Shown here one piece after another: positions 55,301-64,000 of a stretch of 64,000 bases of DNA; the first letter of the stretch is position 1; every line of letters starts with the position of its first letter. The stretch is taken from positions 19,681,095 through 19,745,094 of the forward strand of contig CM039119.1 in assembly GCA_022036555.1 (NCBI GenBank), read 5' to 3'. The DNA comes from Microstegium vimineum. Lineage: Eukaryota; Streptophyta; Magnoliopsida; Poales; Poaceae. Under the pieces are notes generated by a model that was not told where the DNA came from, made no database searches, and was given only the letters and a program-made list of their open reading frames with translations. The position numbers and the translations under genes were made by a program.

Positions 55301-56020
55301 ATGTAGCAAATCACGTGCATAGTAAGAAGGAACAAATCTAGCCCTCATGATTTTTTTCAAAGCATCCCAAGTCTGTGGTATGTTCCTAGGATTTTTCTTA
55401 CTATACTCTATCCACCATACAGTAGCAAAGTCGCTAAACTCACTAGTAGCAGCCCTAACACGTGTATTCTCAGGAAATTCATGACATGCAAACTTTTGGT
55501 CAACAGCAATTTCCCATGAAATGTATGCATCAGGATCATACTTGCCATCAAAAGGAGGTATTTTAAATTTAATCTTACTAAAAGCATCATTGTTATTGTG
55601 TACCTCACGTCGACGGTGACCCATACCTCTTCGATTTAAGTGTAGGCGACGTCGATCACGAAGGTCATTGTCATCAAGATCCATATCTCCAGAGTAAGCA
55701 TCCTCATCATTATCTTCGACCCGCTCCTCGTCATTGTTGCCGTCATCATTCTTCTCTTTGTCTCTTGTGTGGAAGTCATCAAAACGTTGTAGAAGAGCAA
55801 CAAGGTTTTTGTCCATACGAGCCATCGATGCTTCAACTCTTGTAAGCTTGGTGGTGGTGGTGAGTTGGGCGGACTCCAACTGCCCAATCTTTTCATTGGT
55901 CACCTGTAAATCTCGATCAAGTCCATCTGCGTGGAGCTGCACCTGTCTTGTAAAATGCTGAATGATGCCCTTGGTGCATGGAGTTTGTGGCATCTGGTTA
56001 TTGTCCTCTGTTCCTGACAT
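52262..56020 (-). CDS. gag-pol of element B: gag, protease, reverse transcriptase, RNase H, integrase zinc finger
   Basis: 1252 codons start at the ATG at 56020. Domains by residue: N-terminal coiled-coil-like part (40-85), acidic stretch (85-122), gag domain (about 150-315), zinc knuckle CHRCKGYGHMMREC (383-396), protease with 'MIIDGGSCNNLA' (485-496), reverse transcriptase (about 690-870) with 'YFDDIL' at 862. RNase H (about 1005-1120) has 'CDASGIGLGG', 'SDHESLK' and 'ADALSRR', and the integrase finger ('HGGGLMGHFG', then 'CTTC' at 1230) closes the series. The frame then leaves the family pattern at an A run (plus 52316-52320) and stops at 52262. All catalytic motifs seen look intact. The leader (56021-57138) holds tandem repeats and an A-rich tract. 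Confidence 0.93.
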   Translation of the reverse strand: MSGTEDNNQMPQTPCTKGIIQHFTRQVQLHADGLDRDLQVTNEKIGQLESAQLTTTTKLTRVEASMARMDKNLVALLQRFDDFHTRDKEKNDDGNNDEERVEDNDEDAYSGDMDLDDNDLRDRRRLHLNRRGMGHRRREVHNNNDAFSKIKFKIPPFDGKYDPDAYISWEIAVDQKFACHEFPENTRVRAATSEFSDFATVWWIEYSKKNPRNIPQTWDALKKIMRARFVPSYYARDLLHKLQQLRQGAKSVEEYYQELQMGMLRCNLEEDEEPAMARFLGGLNREIQDILAYKEYTNVTRLFHLACKAEREVQGRRASARTNFSAGKTNSWQPRTTPTTTTPAPTSDKLRATPANSVAKTVQKPSASASSVASTGRTRDIQCHRCKGYGHMMRECSSKRVMIVKDDGEYSSASDFDDDTLALLAADHAGSEEYVEEHINAGAADHYESLIVQRVLSAQMERAEQNQRHTLFQTKCVIKERSCRMIIDGGSCNNLASADMVEKLALTTKPHPHPYYIQWLNNSGKAKVTRLVRINFSIGSYKDVVECDVVPMQACNVLLGRPWQFDRDSMHSGRTNQYSFLYHDKKIVLHPMSPEAIMQDDVAKASKAKSESNRNDQSVADMKEEIKLKGNCLLATKSDINELNASTTVAYAIVCKEVLISLHDMQRSLPPAVANILQEYSDVFPSEVPSGLPPLRGIEHQIDLIPGASLPNHAPYRTNPEETKEIQRQVQELLGKGYIRESLSPCAVPVILVPKKDGSWRMCVDCRAIHNITIRYRHPIPRLDDMLDELSGAVVFSKVDLRSGYHQIRMKLGDEWKTAFKTKFGLYEWLVMPFGLTNAPSTFMRLMNEVLRAFIGRFVVVYFDDILIYSKSMEEHIDHLCVVFKALREARLFGNLDKCTFCTDRVSFLGYVVTPQGIEVDKAKVDAIQGWPVPKTITQVRSFLGLAGFYRRFVQDFSTIAAPLNELTKKGVVFSWGTPQERAFNMLKDKLTHAPLLQLPDFNKTFELECDASGIGLGGVLLQEGKPIAYFSEKLSGPLLNYSTYDKELYALVRTLETWQHYLWPKEFVIHSDHESLKHIRSQVKLNRRHAKWVEFIESFPYIIKHKKGKENIIADALSRRYTLLTQLDYKIFGLETIKQQYIHDNDFKDVLLQCKDGKAWNKFVLNDGFVFRANKLCIPASSVRLLLLQEAHGGGLMGHFGAKKTEDILAGHFFWPKMRRDVERFVARCTTCQKGKVTLTSPRFVYASTCS

Positions 56021-56432
56021 GGTTTAAAAGACAAGAACAACAAGAATACAAGTGAAGAAATAAAAGCCCTACAACTATTAGGATGTAGCTACAGCAAGGC
56101 ACTCTCTCTCAACCTGTTTCTCAAGCTCTTACCAGTTCTTACCTTGCTCAAACAAGAGGGGTCAACAACCAGCAAGTCTGCAACCTTGGAAGTGAATGTA
56201 TCGGTACCGTAGCACAACACCTGTCAAGTTGTAGTCGAATATGTGGAGCTGTAGGTGGCCAATGTTATGCTCAAGGACAAATACTAGCACCACGTTAGAT
56301 TAAAAAGCGAGCTGAATAATCGTTCAAAGGTGGTACTGTGCTGGTCCTAGCCTAGACCGTGCTAGAGACGCGAGCCTGGACACAAAGGAACTCACAAACA
56401 CCACCTATCCAGAGGAGGGAAACACAAAGATC

Positions 56433-56518
56433 AGCCCTTTTTTTTTTGCTTTTTTTTTGCCTTTTTTTTTGCTTTTTTTTGCTTTTTCTTTTTTCTTTCT
56501 TTTTTTTTTTTTTTTTTC
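56433..56518 (-). repeat. A-rich tract in the leader of element B
   Basis: On the plus strand it is a run of T blocks interrupted by 'gc' or 'c' (five blocks, the last about 22 T). On the element strand it is oligo-A blocks. Confidence 0.9.
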
Positions 56519-56708
56519 AGGGAATCCTCAAAACTGATTATAGGAACAAAGAGATGTCAAAAGAGCAAATCACCACACACACTTTTTCTGAAAGTGCAGG
56601 GGTATATAGGTAATTAAAAGATGGTATGAAACTTGTAGTCCCGACTTGTACTGCGCGAACTTAATTATGGAAAACAACGCGGATGGCGGCAATTTATAGC
56701 AGCGAAAA

Positions 56709-56878
56709 ACCAGGGTAGTACTCGGACTCGATTCCCGAAATCAACTCGGACTCGAACTTGACAGCAGCGAATACTAGGGTAGTACTCGGACTCGATTCCA
56801 GAACACAACTCAAACTCGAACTGGACAGCCACGAATACCAGGGTAGTACTCGGACTCGAACTTGACAGCAACGAAATC
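56709..56878 (-). repeat. 64-bp tandem repeat, 2.6 copies, in the leader of element B
   Basis: Units start at 56709, 56773 and 56837, exactly 64 bp apart, each opening with 'ac(c/t)agggtagtactcggac'. The third is partial. Other words shared are 'ctcgattcc' and 'ctcgaactt'. Confidence 0.9.
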
Positions 56879-57120
56879 TACTTAGACTCGGACTAGAACG
56901 TGACAAGAACTCGAAACTCTAAAGGACTATAACTAAAACCAGCAACTCGACACAACCGATGCAACCGACGACTCAACAAGCCCTAACTAAGTAGTACTAG
57001 CAAAAGGCTCAACGGGTTTATGGGATTACGGAAAACTAATCTACTATTTTTTTTTTTGGCTTTTCTGGACTATAGGAAAAAAAAAATTTGTGAAGAATTG
57101 GAAGTCTCTCACCGATAAAC

Positions 57121-57136
57121 CTTGCTCTGATTACCA
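57121..57136 (-). other. Primer-binding site of element B (initiator tRNA-Met-like)
   Basis: The minus strand reads TGGTAATCAGAGCAAG, 2 bases after the 5' LTR. It equals the usual TGGTATCAGAGC with one extra A. Confidence 0.75.
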
Positions 57137-57138
57137 AC

Positions 57139-58048
57139 TGATGATGACCCGTAGGGTTCGCAGTTCGATCTTTCGATGAGAGTTGGTGGATAACTCGATT
57201 GGTGGATGGAGATGACGTTCACGGCTCGACTACAACCGTCCAAGGACGCTGCGCCTTAGCAACCGATACACCACCTCCGATGGCTGCCGTGATCTTGCGG
57301 CGCGACAACCAGCCACTAGGGCTCCCGTCCTGCAAGCAATCGAAGAACCAGCAAGAACAAGATGAACAAGCACTCAATTGCAAGATGAATATGAAGGTTT
57401 CAATCTGAGAACACAATATGGTGAGGTTCTGATGACAATCAGACGGACGGTTGATCCAACACGCGCGCTGAAAGGCGGTAGCAATAGCTAACTCGACGAA
57501 ACAAAACCTAAACTGTTTGTGGCAGCTCTAAAGACTTATAAGGAGTTGGGAGGACGACCACAAGGGTGTTGGGGTCGTTCTCCAACCCTAGGACGCGTCC
57601 CTAATGGACCCAACTTGATACTTGGGCCACAGGCCCAAAATAAGGTGACGCAGCACCGGTGGACAGAAAAGGTCTCGGTACAAAAACGATGACCCTGGAC
57701 GCATCTGATAAGGTATAGCCATGCTTCTGGATCCGTTGGAAAGTAGACTTGATAAGCTTTCCAAAGAGTGTGAGAATGTCCCAATCGGAGTCCATATGAA
57801 GTCGTGGCATCCATCACAAGTTGGTGTTGTCCTGCAGTCCAAATCCAGCTAGCGCCCATCCCGTGTCCCGCTGATCCTCTCCATTGTTCCTGAGCAAAAC
57901 AAGAGTGCACGTGTCTCCATTGTCTAAATATAATGGACAAGAGTTTGAGAATAAACTTACTTGATGATTTAGTTCACGGGCACGAGCACGAGTAATAGGA
58001 CCAAGTGGTGCTGGAGATGGTGTTGGTGTGGTGTTGATGTCCTCATCA
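57139..58048 (-). repeat. 5' LTR of element B
   Basis: It is 910 bp, the same length as the other LTR, with three substitutions and no indel found by eye. A weak TATA-like word is at 57535-57542 (minus strand). Confidence 0.93.
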
Positions 58049-61000
58049 ACTCCTTTATCCAACCGTCATTTTGCATGCCGCCATGCAAAGATGCACATGC
58101 TGAATTATCTTGCACCATTGATCTAAAGGCAGTTAGGATCCAAGGGCTCTCATCATCCATCATGTGGATCGATGATCTGGCGGTGGAGTAGCCCCTACTC
58201 CACCTCTCCACTATAAATACCCCCTCACTCCATCTCATTCAAGACACCACAAGGAGGAGCTCTCCACTCTCTCTCAAGATGTAGCACTTGTAGTAGTGTT
58301 AGTGTTAGGAGTTAGAGTGAGCCTCTGGTCTTCAGCTCTAGTCTTCCAGGAGGTCTGGTATGCTTCTAGTATGTATTTCTCTCTTTGTAAGACTTGAGTT
58401 ATTTTATATAGTTATCTTCTCTACTTTGCCTTAGTACTTTACTTTATTGCACCATGACTAGTTTTGTTGTATTGGTTGTTAGCATAGTGATAGTTGTTTG
58501 ATAGTAAGATAATGGTAGTATACCTTTGCACTGGTTCACCGCCCTTAACCCGGTGCTCTAATCAATTTCACCGGACCTCGGACTAGAGTAGTGAGATATA
58601 GTGTAGACATGGTGTCCAGACTATATGCTTACCTGTGTCTGCGGCTTGTCCAACGGTTTGTTTGTGGTACCTAGTAGGGGTGACAGACCTATCTAGGCTT
58701 TGATCCCACAACGTTCGGTCAAGTTCTTAAAGCGTAGGCCTTCTTGTGCTAGGCGGTTTAGCACCCTTCTCATCCCTTTCTGTTGCTAAGTGGCTTAGTG
58801 GCCCAAAGTGCAATTGTGTATGAATATTGTTCTTGCTTGATATGACTTATCTTGCTAAGTTAGAACCATGCAAGTAGAGATAGATATTTGGAAGCCTTAT
58901 GCTCGCTTATTGTCCTCCTCGCTCACTAAACTACTCTTTATCATTGGAACTTCTCCTGTGTGTCATTGCACATATCATATATATCATTTACCCCTACCAT
59001 AGTTTAGTTGGTATATTGGTTAGTGGATTATCATGGTTAGCTATCATATTCTTTAATCATTGCTTCCCTGAGGATAAATATAATACCCTGGAATACTCTT
59101 GGGTGAAATGCTACAGCGGTATTTCTATGCGCTTGCAGAATATTCTACATGAGCATAATAAATACCAACAATCATTACTGGCGTCGTTGCCGGGGATAGG
59201 GATTTATCTCTATTTTTTGTGCGACACTATGGAATGTCAACAAACTCCTCATAGCCTCCAACATCTGGTACCCATTCGGGATTTTAAACAAAGGTGGTGA
59301 CAACAAGCGTCAGCTCACCACACTCAGCAAGTATATCTATGGGGATGCAAGCTCAAAAGGCTGACTCTGGTTTAAGCGGTAAGCAATTTTAATTGGTCAA
59401 GTTTTATTAATACATAACATATAAAAACATAAGTTTAACCCTTTCCCAATGAATAAGCACAAGCATCAGTTTCCAAGTTAACATCATTTCCATTTTAATC
59501 TATAAAAACAGGAAATATAATTGGAAAGATCCAGACCGCTCGTATCTGTGAGTACGGCTATCATGATAGATTTTAGAACTCTGCAGAGTTTGTACAACTT
59601 TACCCCTGAGTCGTGTTACGATTTCGCCCGAGATCGCGGGCCTCTTAGCTCACTACCAAGGTAAGCCGGCAGGGTTCACTACGAAGTCTTACACTAGCCA
59701 CTCTAACAAGTTAGTATCCGCGAGGTTTCCGCTTAGGCGAATGCCCCCCCCCCTTCGAGACGGCTCTCTAAAAAGACCGCAACATCCAAGGCACATCAAG
59801 ACAGGCAAGAGAACCATTCTTAAACCGAAGCGCCCCTCTTGCGCCACGAGTTAGTAACCACTAACAAGCTAGAGCAAACTAGTTTTATGACTAAGATCAG
59901 AGCCATGTGATCCTCAAGGTTGTACGGACTTCCTGGGTTGTCTGTCCCAAATACAAACCTTATAGAGAGGTACTAGAGCATATTGGAATAAAATGCATCT
60001 CCAGCCCCCTCCTTGTTAATTTTAAAAGATTATCATAATCATTTGATCATAGGTTCCAATCTTCCATTATACAAGTTTCATAACGTAAAGTTGAGCATAG
60101 CATAGCTATACAAATAAACTTATCATGCTTAAACCCCCCATAGGTGACAAGGATGTGGTACAAGTATATCTAAGTAAGTCTCTAAGGTTGTAGGTAAAAT
60201 AGACACATGCATTTACATTGTGATGATTAATTTGAGTTGCTAGGTAACAAGGATAACATAGGCTATACTTCCCTTGCTCAAATTCTTGGTCCTGGTACTG
60301 CTCGAGGAACTCCTGCTCTTCAAAAGCCTCGCTTTCTAATCGCGGAAACAATCTCCAAACAGATATCCATACAATCATCACATGCAAAGAGGAATAAACA
60401 ACTATTAGAACATTACACCATACAATAGAAACATAAAGAGAAACATGTATAAAGCTAATCTACTCGTTACTAGGAACACATGAGCGCGAGAATCACTTTA
60501 ATCGGACCTAAAATGAGAAAGTTATAAAGGAAACAAGTTTCAGGGATCTTTCAGTAAATAGAAAACATTTTTCTAAGGTACTAAAACTAAAACTGAGGAC
60601 TAAAATGTAAATAAAGTAAATCTAAAAGGGTTAGATAGCAAAACTAGGGCTGCTGGTCCTGCTGGTCTGAAAAACAGAGAAGAATAGGGGTTAAAAAGGA
60701 TTAAAAAACAGGACTAAAAAGAGGTATTTTGAATCTGTTACAACAGAAACGGAGTTATCCTAAAGCGTAGGGGCTTCAGTGCAAAATGGTCGAGAGCTGT
60801 CGGTCGTGCGCCTGCAGGGCGCCACGTGGCAGCGTGTGGCTGGCTGGGTCCATGCGCGCAGTGTGGACCGCGCGGGGCTGCTGGACCACCGGTCCACGGT
60901 GGACTGAGGCAAATACCCCTTCGGTGCATCTGATCTGGGCCGTCGGTGCGTGGACGAACGACGCAGGAAGGGCGCGCAGCATGGGGATGCCGTGACGGCA

Positions 61001-61560
61001 CGAGTGTGCACAGCATCGCGCCATGGCCGGGGTTTGGCCTCGGCGGTGAGGGCGCTGGACGGCACTGGAGGCCTCTGGTGGTAGTGGCAAAGCCACCGGA
61101 GCGATGCGGGTGACGGCGCGACTGCGCGTGGGAGGTTGTTGGGTCGATGGCGAGGATGCAGGCGGTGCGTCCGTGGCGGACACCATGGACGAGCGCTCGG
61201 AGCTCCACGATGGTGGCGCTACGATTGTCCACCGGCGAAGGCGAGGAGCCGATGGGGTCGCGGGGCCAACAGCGGACGCGGTCGAGGCCGTGGGGCGGTC
61301 AGTGGGGGCGTGGCGTAACGCGGCCACGGCGGAGCTCCATGGACGGAGCTTGGAGCTTGCCAAGACGCAGTTGTTGGGCCCTCGAATGGCGCTCGCGCGA
61401 GGACGGGGCCGAGGAGAAGCGGTCGGGCATGGCGAACGTGGTAGAGGCCTCAACGACGGTCGCGGGGCTCACCAGTGGCGAGATGACGGCGACACCGGCG
61501 CTCAAGTGCGGCAGCGGAGCGTTGAGAGCAGGGGGAGAGAAAGGAGGCCACGGGGTCCTC

Positions 61561-61568
61561 TTTTATAG
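61561..61568 (-). promoter_or_regulatory. Predicted TATA box of the D LTR
   Basis: The minus-strand word CTATAAAA is at the same position relative to the GC-rich block as in the solo LTR (29524-29531). Confidence 0.5.
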
Positions 61569-62301
61569 GGCATGGGGGAAACGGACGGCGCGAGTGCGCC
61601 ACTTGTGCTGTCGGCGCGGCTGAGTGGCCTTAAAGACCACTCCGGCGGCCCTTACAGGGAGGGAGAAGGACGGGCGGCGGCGGTTTCCTTTCTGGCTGGA
61701 GGAAGGGAAGGGGGAAAAGGGTTGGGTCGCTTGCGGGTGGGGCCAGGCGGCAGCGGCTCGGCGCGGCTGACGGGCGGGCCCGAGGTGGAGGTGGGGAAGG
61801 GAGGCAAGTGCGCGGGCCACGCTGGCTGGGCTAGCGCGGAGGGGGAAAGGGAGCTGCTGGGCCGCACGGTTGCTGGCAGACCGAGGGGTGAGGGTGGGGC
61901 AGGTTGGCCGAGCAGGCCTGCTACTGCGGGCTGGGCCTACTCGGAAGAGAGAGGAAGGGAGGAGGTTAGGGCTTGGGCTAGCTCAGCTAGTCTAGGCCAG
62001 AAAGGGGGGTAAAGGGAAAGGGAGAGAAAGAAAAGAGTTTTTCTTTTTATTTTCAAAAGAAACCAAACTCAAATTCAAACTAAGTTTGAATTCAAGCCAA
62101 GCAAGTCTTCCCTGCACTCAGGCATAAAAACTATGCACCAGCATGAATGCAACAAATAAGTTGTAAAACCCTAAATTGATTTTATATTTAGTAAAATTAA
62201 TTTCTTGCTTAATTTAAGTGTCATGAGATTGCACATAATTAAATAAATTTCCATAGCTTTTCTGAAAACAATTTTTTTAGGGTGTTCCAAACCTACCCCC
62301 C

Positions 62302-64000
62302 TTAAAAAGAATCTCGTCCTCGAGATTCGGATGATGGAAAGAGATTGGGATATTCTGATCTGAGATTCTCTTCTCTTTCCCATGTTGCCTCATCCTTTGA
62401 ATGTCTATTCCACTGAACCTTGAACATTCTGATCACTTTATTCCATGTAACACGTTCTGCCATGTCCAAGATTTTGATTAGGTATTCTGTATAAGTGAGA
62501 TCATCCTGTACATTAACCTCTTATAAAGGCAACTGTTCTTCAGGTACTCGTAAGCACTTCTTAAGCTGTGACAAATGGAACACATCGTGTACACTGGATA
62601 AGTTTTCGAGTAACTCAAGCTGATATGCCACTTCACCTCTTCTATCCAAGATTTTGAACAGGCCCACAAATCTTGGTGATAACTTCCCTCTGGCATTGAA
62701 TCTTTTAACTCCTCTCATTGGTGATACTTTGAGATGTACATAATCTCCTACTTGGAATTCCAAACTTCTTCTTCTAACATCGGCATAACTCTTCTTCCTT
62801 GACTGGGCTACTCTTAGGTTATGCCTGATGGTTTGGACTTGTTCTTCTGCATCTTTTATGACATCAGGACCAAACACTTGTGTCTCCCCCATATGATTCC
62901 AGAAGAAGGGTGTTCTGCACTTTCTACCATAAAAAGGTGACATCTTCAAACTCTTTTGATGGCTATTATTGTAAGAAAACTCTGCGTAAGCTAGATTTTT
63001 ATCCCAACTGGTACTATACTGCAACGCACAAGCTCTCAACATATCCTCAAGTACTTGATTAGTTCTTTTTGTCTGTCCATCTGTCTGAGGGTGATATGCA
63101 GAACTAAAATTCAACTTTGTCCCAAGGGACTCATGAAGTTTCTGCCAGAAGTGCGATGTGAATTGTGTCCCTCTATCCGACACTATCTTCTTTGGAACTC
63201 CATGCAAACACACAATCCTTTCCATATATAACTCTGCTAGCTTTGCTCCCGAGTAAATCGTTTTCACAGGTAGGAAATGAGCTACTTTAGTCAAACGATC
63301 CACGATTACCCAAATAGAGTCATATCCTCTCTGGGTACGAGGTAAACCCACTATAAAGTCCATTCCTACTTCTTCCTATTTCCACTCAGGTATTTTCATA
63401 GGTTGGAGTAACCCTACGGGTCTCTGGTGTTCTGCCTTCACTCTCTGACAAGTATCACATATGGCTACCCATTCTGCCACATCATGTTTCATGCCATGCC
63501 ACCAATACTTCTCCTTAAGGTCAAGGTACATCTTTGTACTGCCTGGATGAATGGAGTATGCTGAATTATGAGCCTCATTCAGGATCAACTCTTTGATAGG
63601 TTTCAAATCAGGAACACAAATTCTCTTACCATACCATAAGGTACCTTGATCATCCATTCTAAAGCCTGGTGCCTTTCCAATTACTATTTGTTCTGTGACA
63701 GTCACCATATGCTCATCTTTCAACTGACCTCGGCGAATCTCTTGTTCAAGAGTCGGCTCTACTTCAATCTCCACTGAGTTAACCACAATGGATAGATTCA
63801 GATTTGCAAAATCTTTCCTTAATTCTTCTGGAAATTGAGATACACAAGTTGTATTCACATAACTCTTTCTGCTAAGTGCATCAGCAACAACGTTTGCTTT
63901 TCCAGGATGATAATGTACCTCAAGGTCATAATCTTTAATCAGTTTGAGCCATCTACGCTGTCTCAAGTTCAGATCTGATTGTGTAAAGATATACTTTAGT
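62302..64000 (-). pseudogene. pol of element D: RNase H end, integrase, chromodomain
   Basis: Read from the window edge on the minus strand, the end of RNase H shows 'VHYHPGKANVVADALSRK'. The integrase zinc finger is next ('HPGSTKMYLDLKEKYWW', 'CDTCQRVKAEHQRP'). A TAG at 63376-63378 stands where the family has Trp. The core follows with 'MDFIVGLPRTQRG' and 'IVSDRGTQF'. At the third catalytic position the text is 'DGQTKRTNQ', with Lys (63067-63069) in place of Glu. The C-terminal part continues to a TAA at 62521-62523. In the same frame a chromodomain follows ('FKVQWNRHSKDEATWE') to a stop at 62302. Two stops and a lost catalytic residue make it dead. Confidence 0.85.

Larger units (their letters stand above)
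56021..57138 (-). other. 5' leader of element B
   Basis: No gene is seen. On the minus strand, going from the primer site toward gag, there is first an A-rich stretch, then the 64-bp tandem repeat (56709-56878), then an A-rich tract (56433-56518) with G interruptions, and unstructured sequence to the gag ATG at 56020. Confidence 0.7.
50455..58048 (-). mobile_element. Element B: young, nearly complete Ty3/gypsy chromovirus-type element, 7594 bp
   Basis: Two 910-bp LTRs (50455-51364, 57139-58048), a target duplication 'actcc' (50450-50454, 58049-58053), a primer site (57121-57136), a polypurine tract (51365-51378) and gag-pol (51130-56020) are all present. I find only three differences between the LTRs (near 51113, 51147 and 51214 against 57797, 57831 and 57898). 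The integrase frame runs into the 3' LTR, there is no classical chromodomain, and the primer is initiator-Met-like. I recall these as features of the CRM (centromeric) branch, so I suggest CRM-like with moderate confidence. A one-base frameshift in pol is the only coding break seen. Confidence 0.92.
43682..59242 (+). mobile_element. Element A: large non-coding Ty3/gypsy derivative (LARD), holding element B
   Basis: 5' LTR 43682-45310, primer site 45319-45335, internal region to 50027 and 3' LTR 50028-59242 (split by B). The target duplication is 'aaccc' (43677-43681) and 'aactc' (59243-59247), with one mismatch. The site before insertion is confirmed by the solo LTR of the D family. In the first 145 bp of the two LTRs I count nine differences, so A is much older than B. 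No gag or pol is readable in 4.7 kb of internal sequence, so A is a passenger that needs other elements' proteins. Confidence 0.88.
50028..59242 (+). repeat. 3' LTR of element A, split by element B
   Basis: Parts 50028-50454 and 58054-59242 add up to about 1616 bp, close to the 1629 bp of the 5' LTR. The 5' LTR shows the uninterrupted site ('ggctactcctttatcc', 44097-44112). A TATA box is at 58212-58219. The last 72 bp (59171-59242) hold the primer-site-like copy 'tggcgtcgttgccgggg' (59179-59195). One of the three palindromes has decayed to 'ggtcaaccgacc' (50313-50325). Confidence 0.88.
43421..62289 (-). repeat. 3' LTR of element D, split by element A
   Basis: The LTR is made of 43421-43681 and 59248-62289, about 3.3 kb. 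It ends 'tgtaacaccc' on the left and 'gggtgttcca' on the right. Joining the two parts with one copy of the target duplication gives text that matches the uninterrupted solo LTR at 27416-27475, which serves as an empty site. The GC-rich promoter block is 60780-62010, with a minus-strand TATA box at 61561-61568. Open frames in that block on both strands are composition effects. Confidence 0.85.
43421..64000 (-). mobile_element. Element D: Tekay-like chromovirus (Ty3/gypsy), 3' LTR and end of pol
   Basis: The 3' LTR runs from 43421 to 62289, holding element A. A polypurine tract (minus strand AAGGGGGGTAGG, 62292-62303) and pol (62302-64000) follow. A chromodomain after the integrase and the LTR length of about 3.3 kb support the Del/Tekay lineage. 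The reverse transcriptase, gag and 5' LTR lie beyond the right edge. D inserted into the antisense gene of E; the 5 bases left of it are 'gtctg'. Confidence 0.85.

Noticed and set aside
60738..62012. Frames of 100-225 codons on both strands
   Set aside because: They come from the GC-rich promoter region of the D LTR. Low-complexity Arg/Ala/Pro composition, mutual overlap and no recognisable domain.
1..64000. tRNA, rRNA, CRISPR, bacterial operons, riboswitches
   Set aside because: Looked for and not seen. The tRNA-like words found are primer-binding sites of retrotransposons, and the tandem repeats do not have a repeat-spacer layout of CRISPR type.

Overview
The window is plant nuclear DNA, almost certainly from a grass (Poaceae). 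It consists of transposable elements layered inside one another, and I find no intact host gene, rRNA, tRNA or CRISPR array. The grass assignment rests on family knowledge. CACTA elements with 'TTTAGTCCCGGTTGG' and 'ACCGCCTGT' sub-terminal palindromes, gypsy elements with a tRNA-Asp primer site, SIRE-like copia gag, and a Tekay-type chromodomain element with LTRs over 3 kb are all typical of grasses. The species cannot be told. The density and depth of nesting suggest heterochromatin.

Left part (1-24236). A gypsy element tail with its 3' LTR (1-2518) sits in the transposase gene of a CACTA remnant that ends at 3984. Next is a CACTA element (about 4125-19758) with a Transposase_24-like gene and an Ulp1-like cysteine protease gene, both decayed. 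It is split by a complete 9.46-kb non-autonomous gypsy element (7427-16885, minus strand, TSD cctag), which itself holds a 471-bp solo LTR (10583-11053, TSD cctgc). From 19759 to 24236 there is low-copy-looking DNA and worn copia LTR debris.

Middle part (24237-33128). A third CACTA element has a TNP2 transposase gene ending in a DUF4216-like region and a second, TNP1-like gene. A truncated LTR (25146-25960) and a complete 3046-bp solo LTR (27197-30242, TSD tcacg) break it up.

Right part (33134-64000). This is one chain of insertions inside insertions: a SIRE-like copia element (F, from 33134) is split at 37892 by a Tat-type gypsy element (E). E is split at 43420 by a Tekay-like chromovirus (D, minus strand). 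The 3' LTR of D is split at 43681 by a large non-coding gypsy derivative (A, plus strand, TSD aaccc/aactc). The 3' LTR of A is split at 50454 by a young gypsy element (B, minus strand, 50455-58048, TSD actcc). B has two 910-bp LTRs in which I find three differences, and a gag-pol broken only by one frameshift. The remaining halves of F, E and D lie beyond the right edge.

How the parts could work together: A, C and G look like related passengers without their own reverse transcriptase or integrase, so they would need enzymes in trans (inference). B is the only element close to coding-competent. The most unusual signals are degenerate copies of the tRNA primer-binding site inside the LTR ends of A and C, suggesting stepwise outward movement of the LTR boundary, and a palindrome, GGTCGGCCGACC, that recurs through element A.
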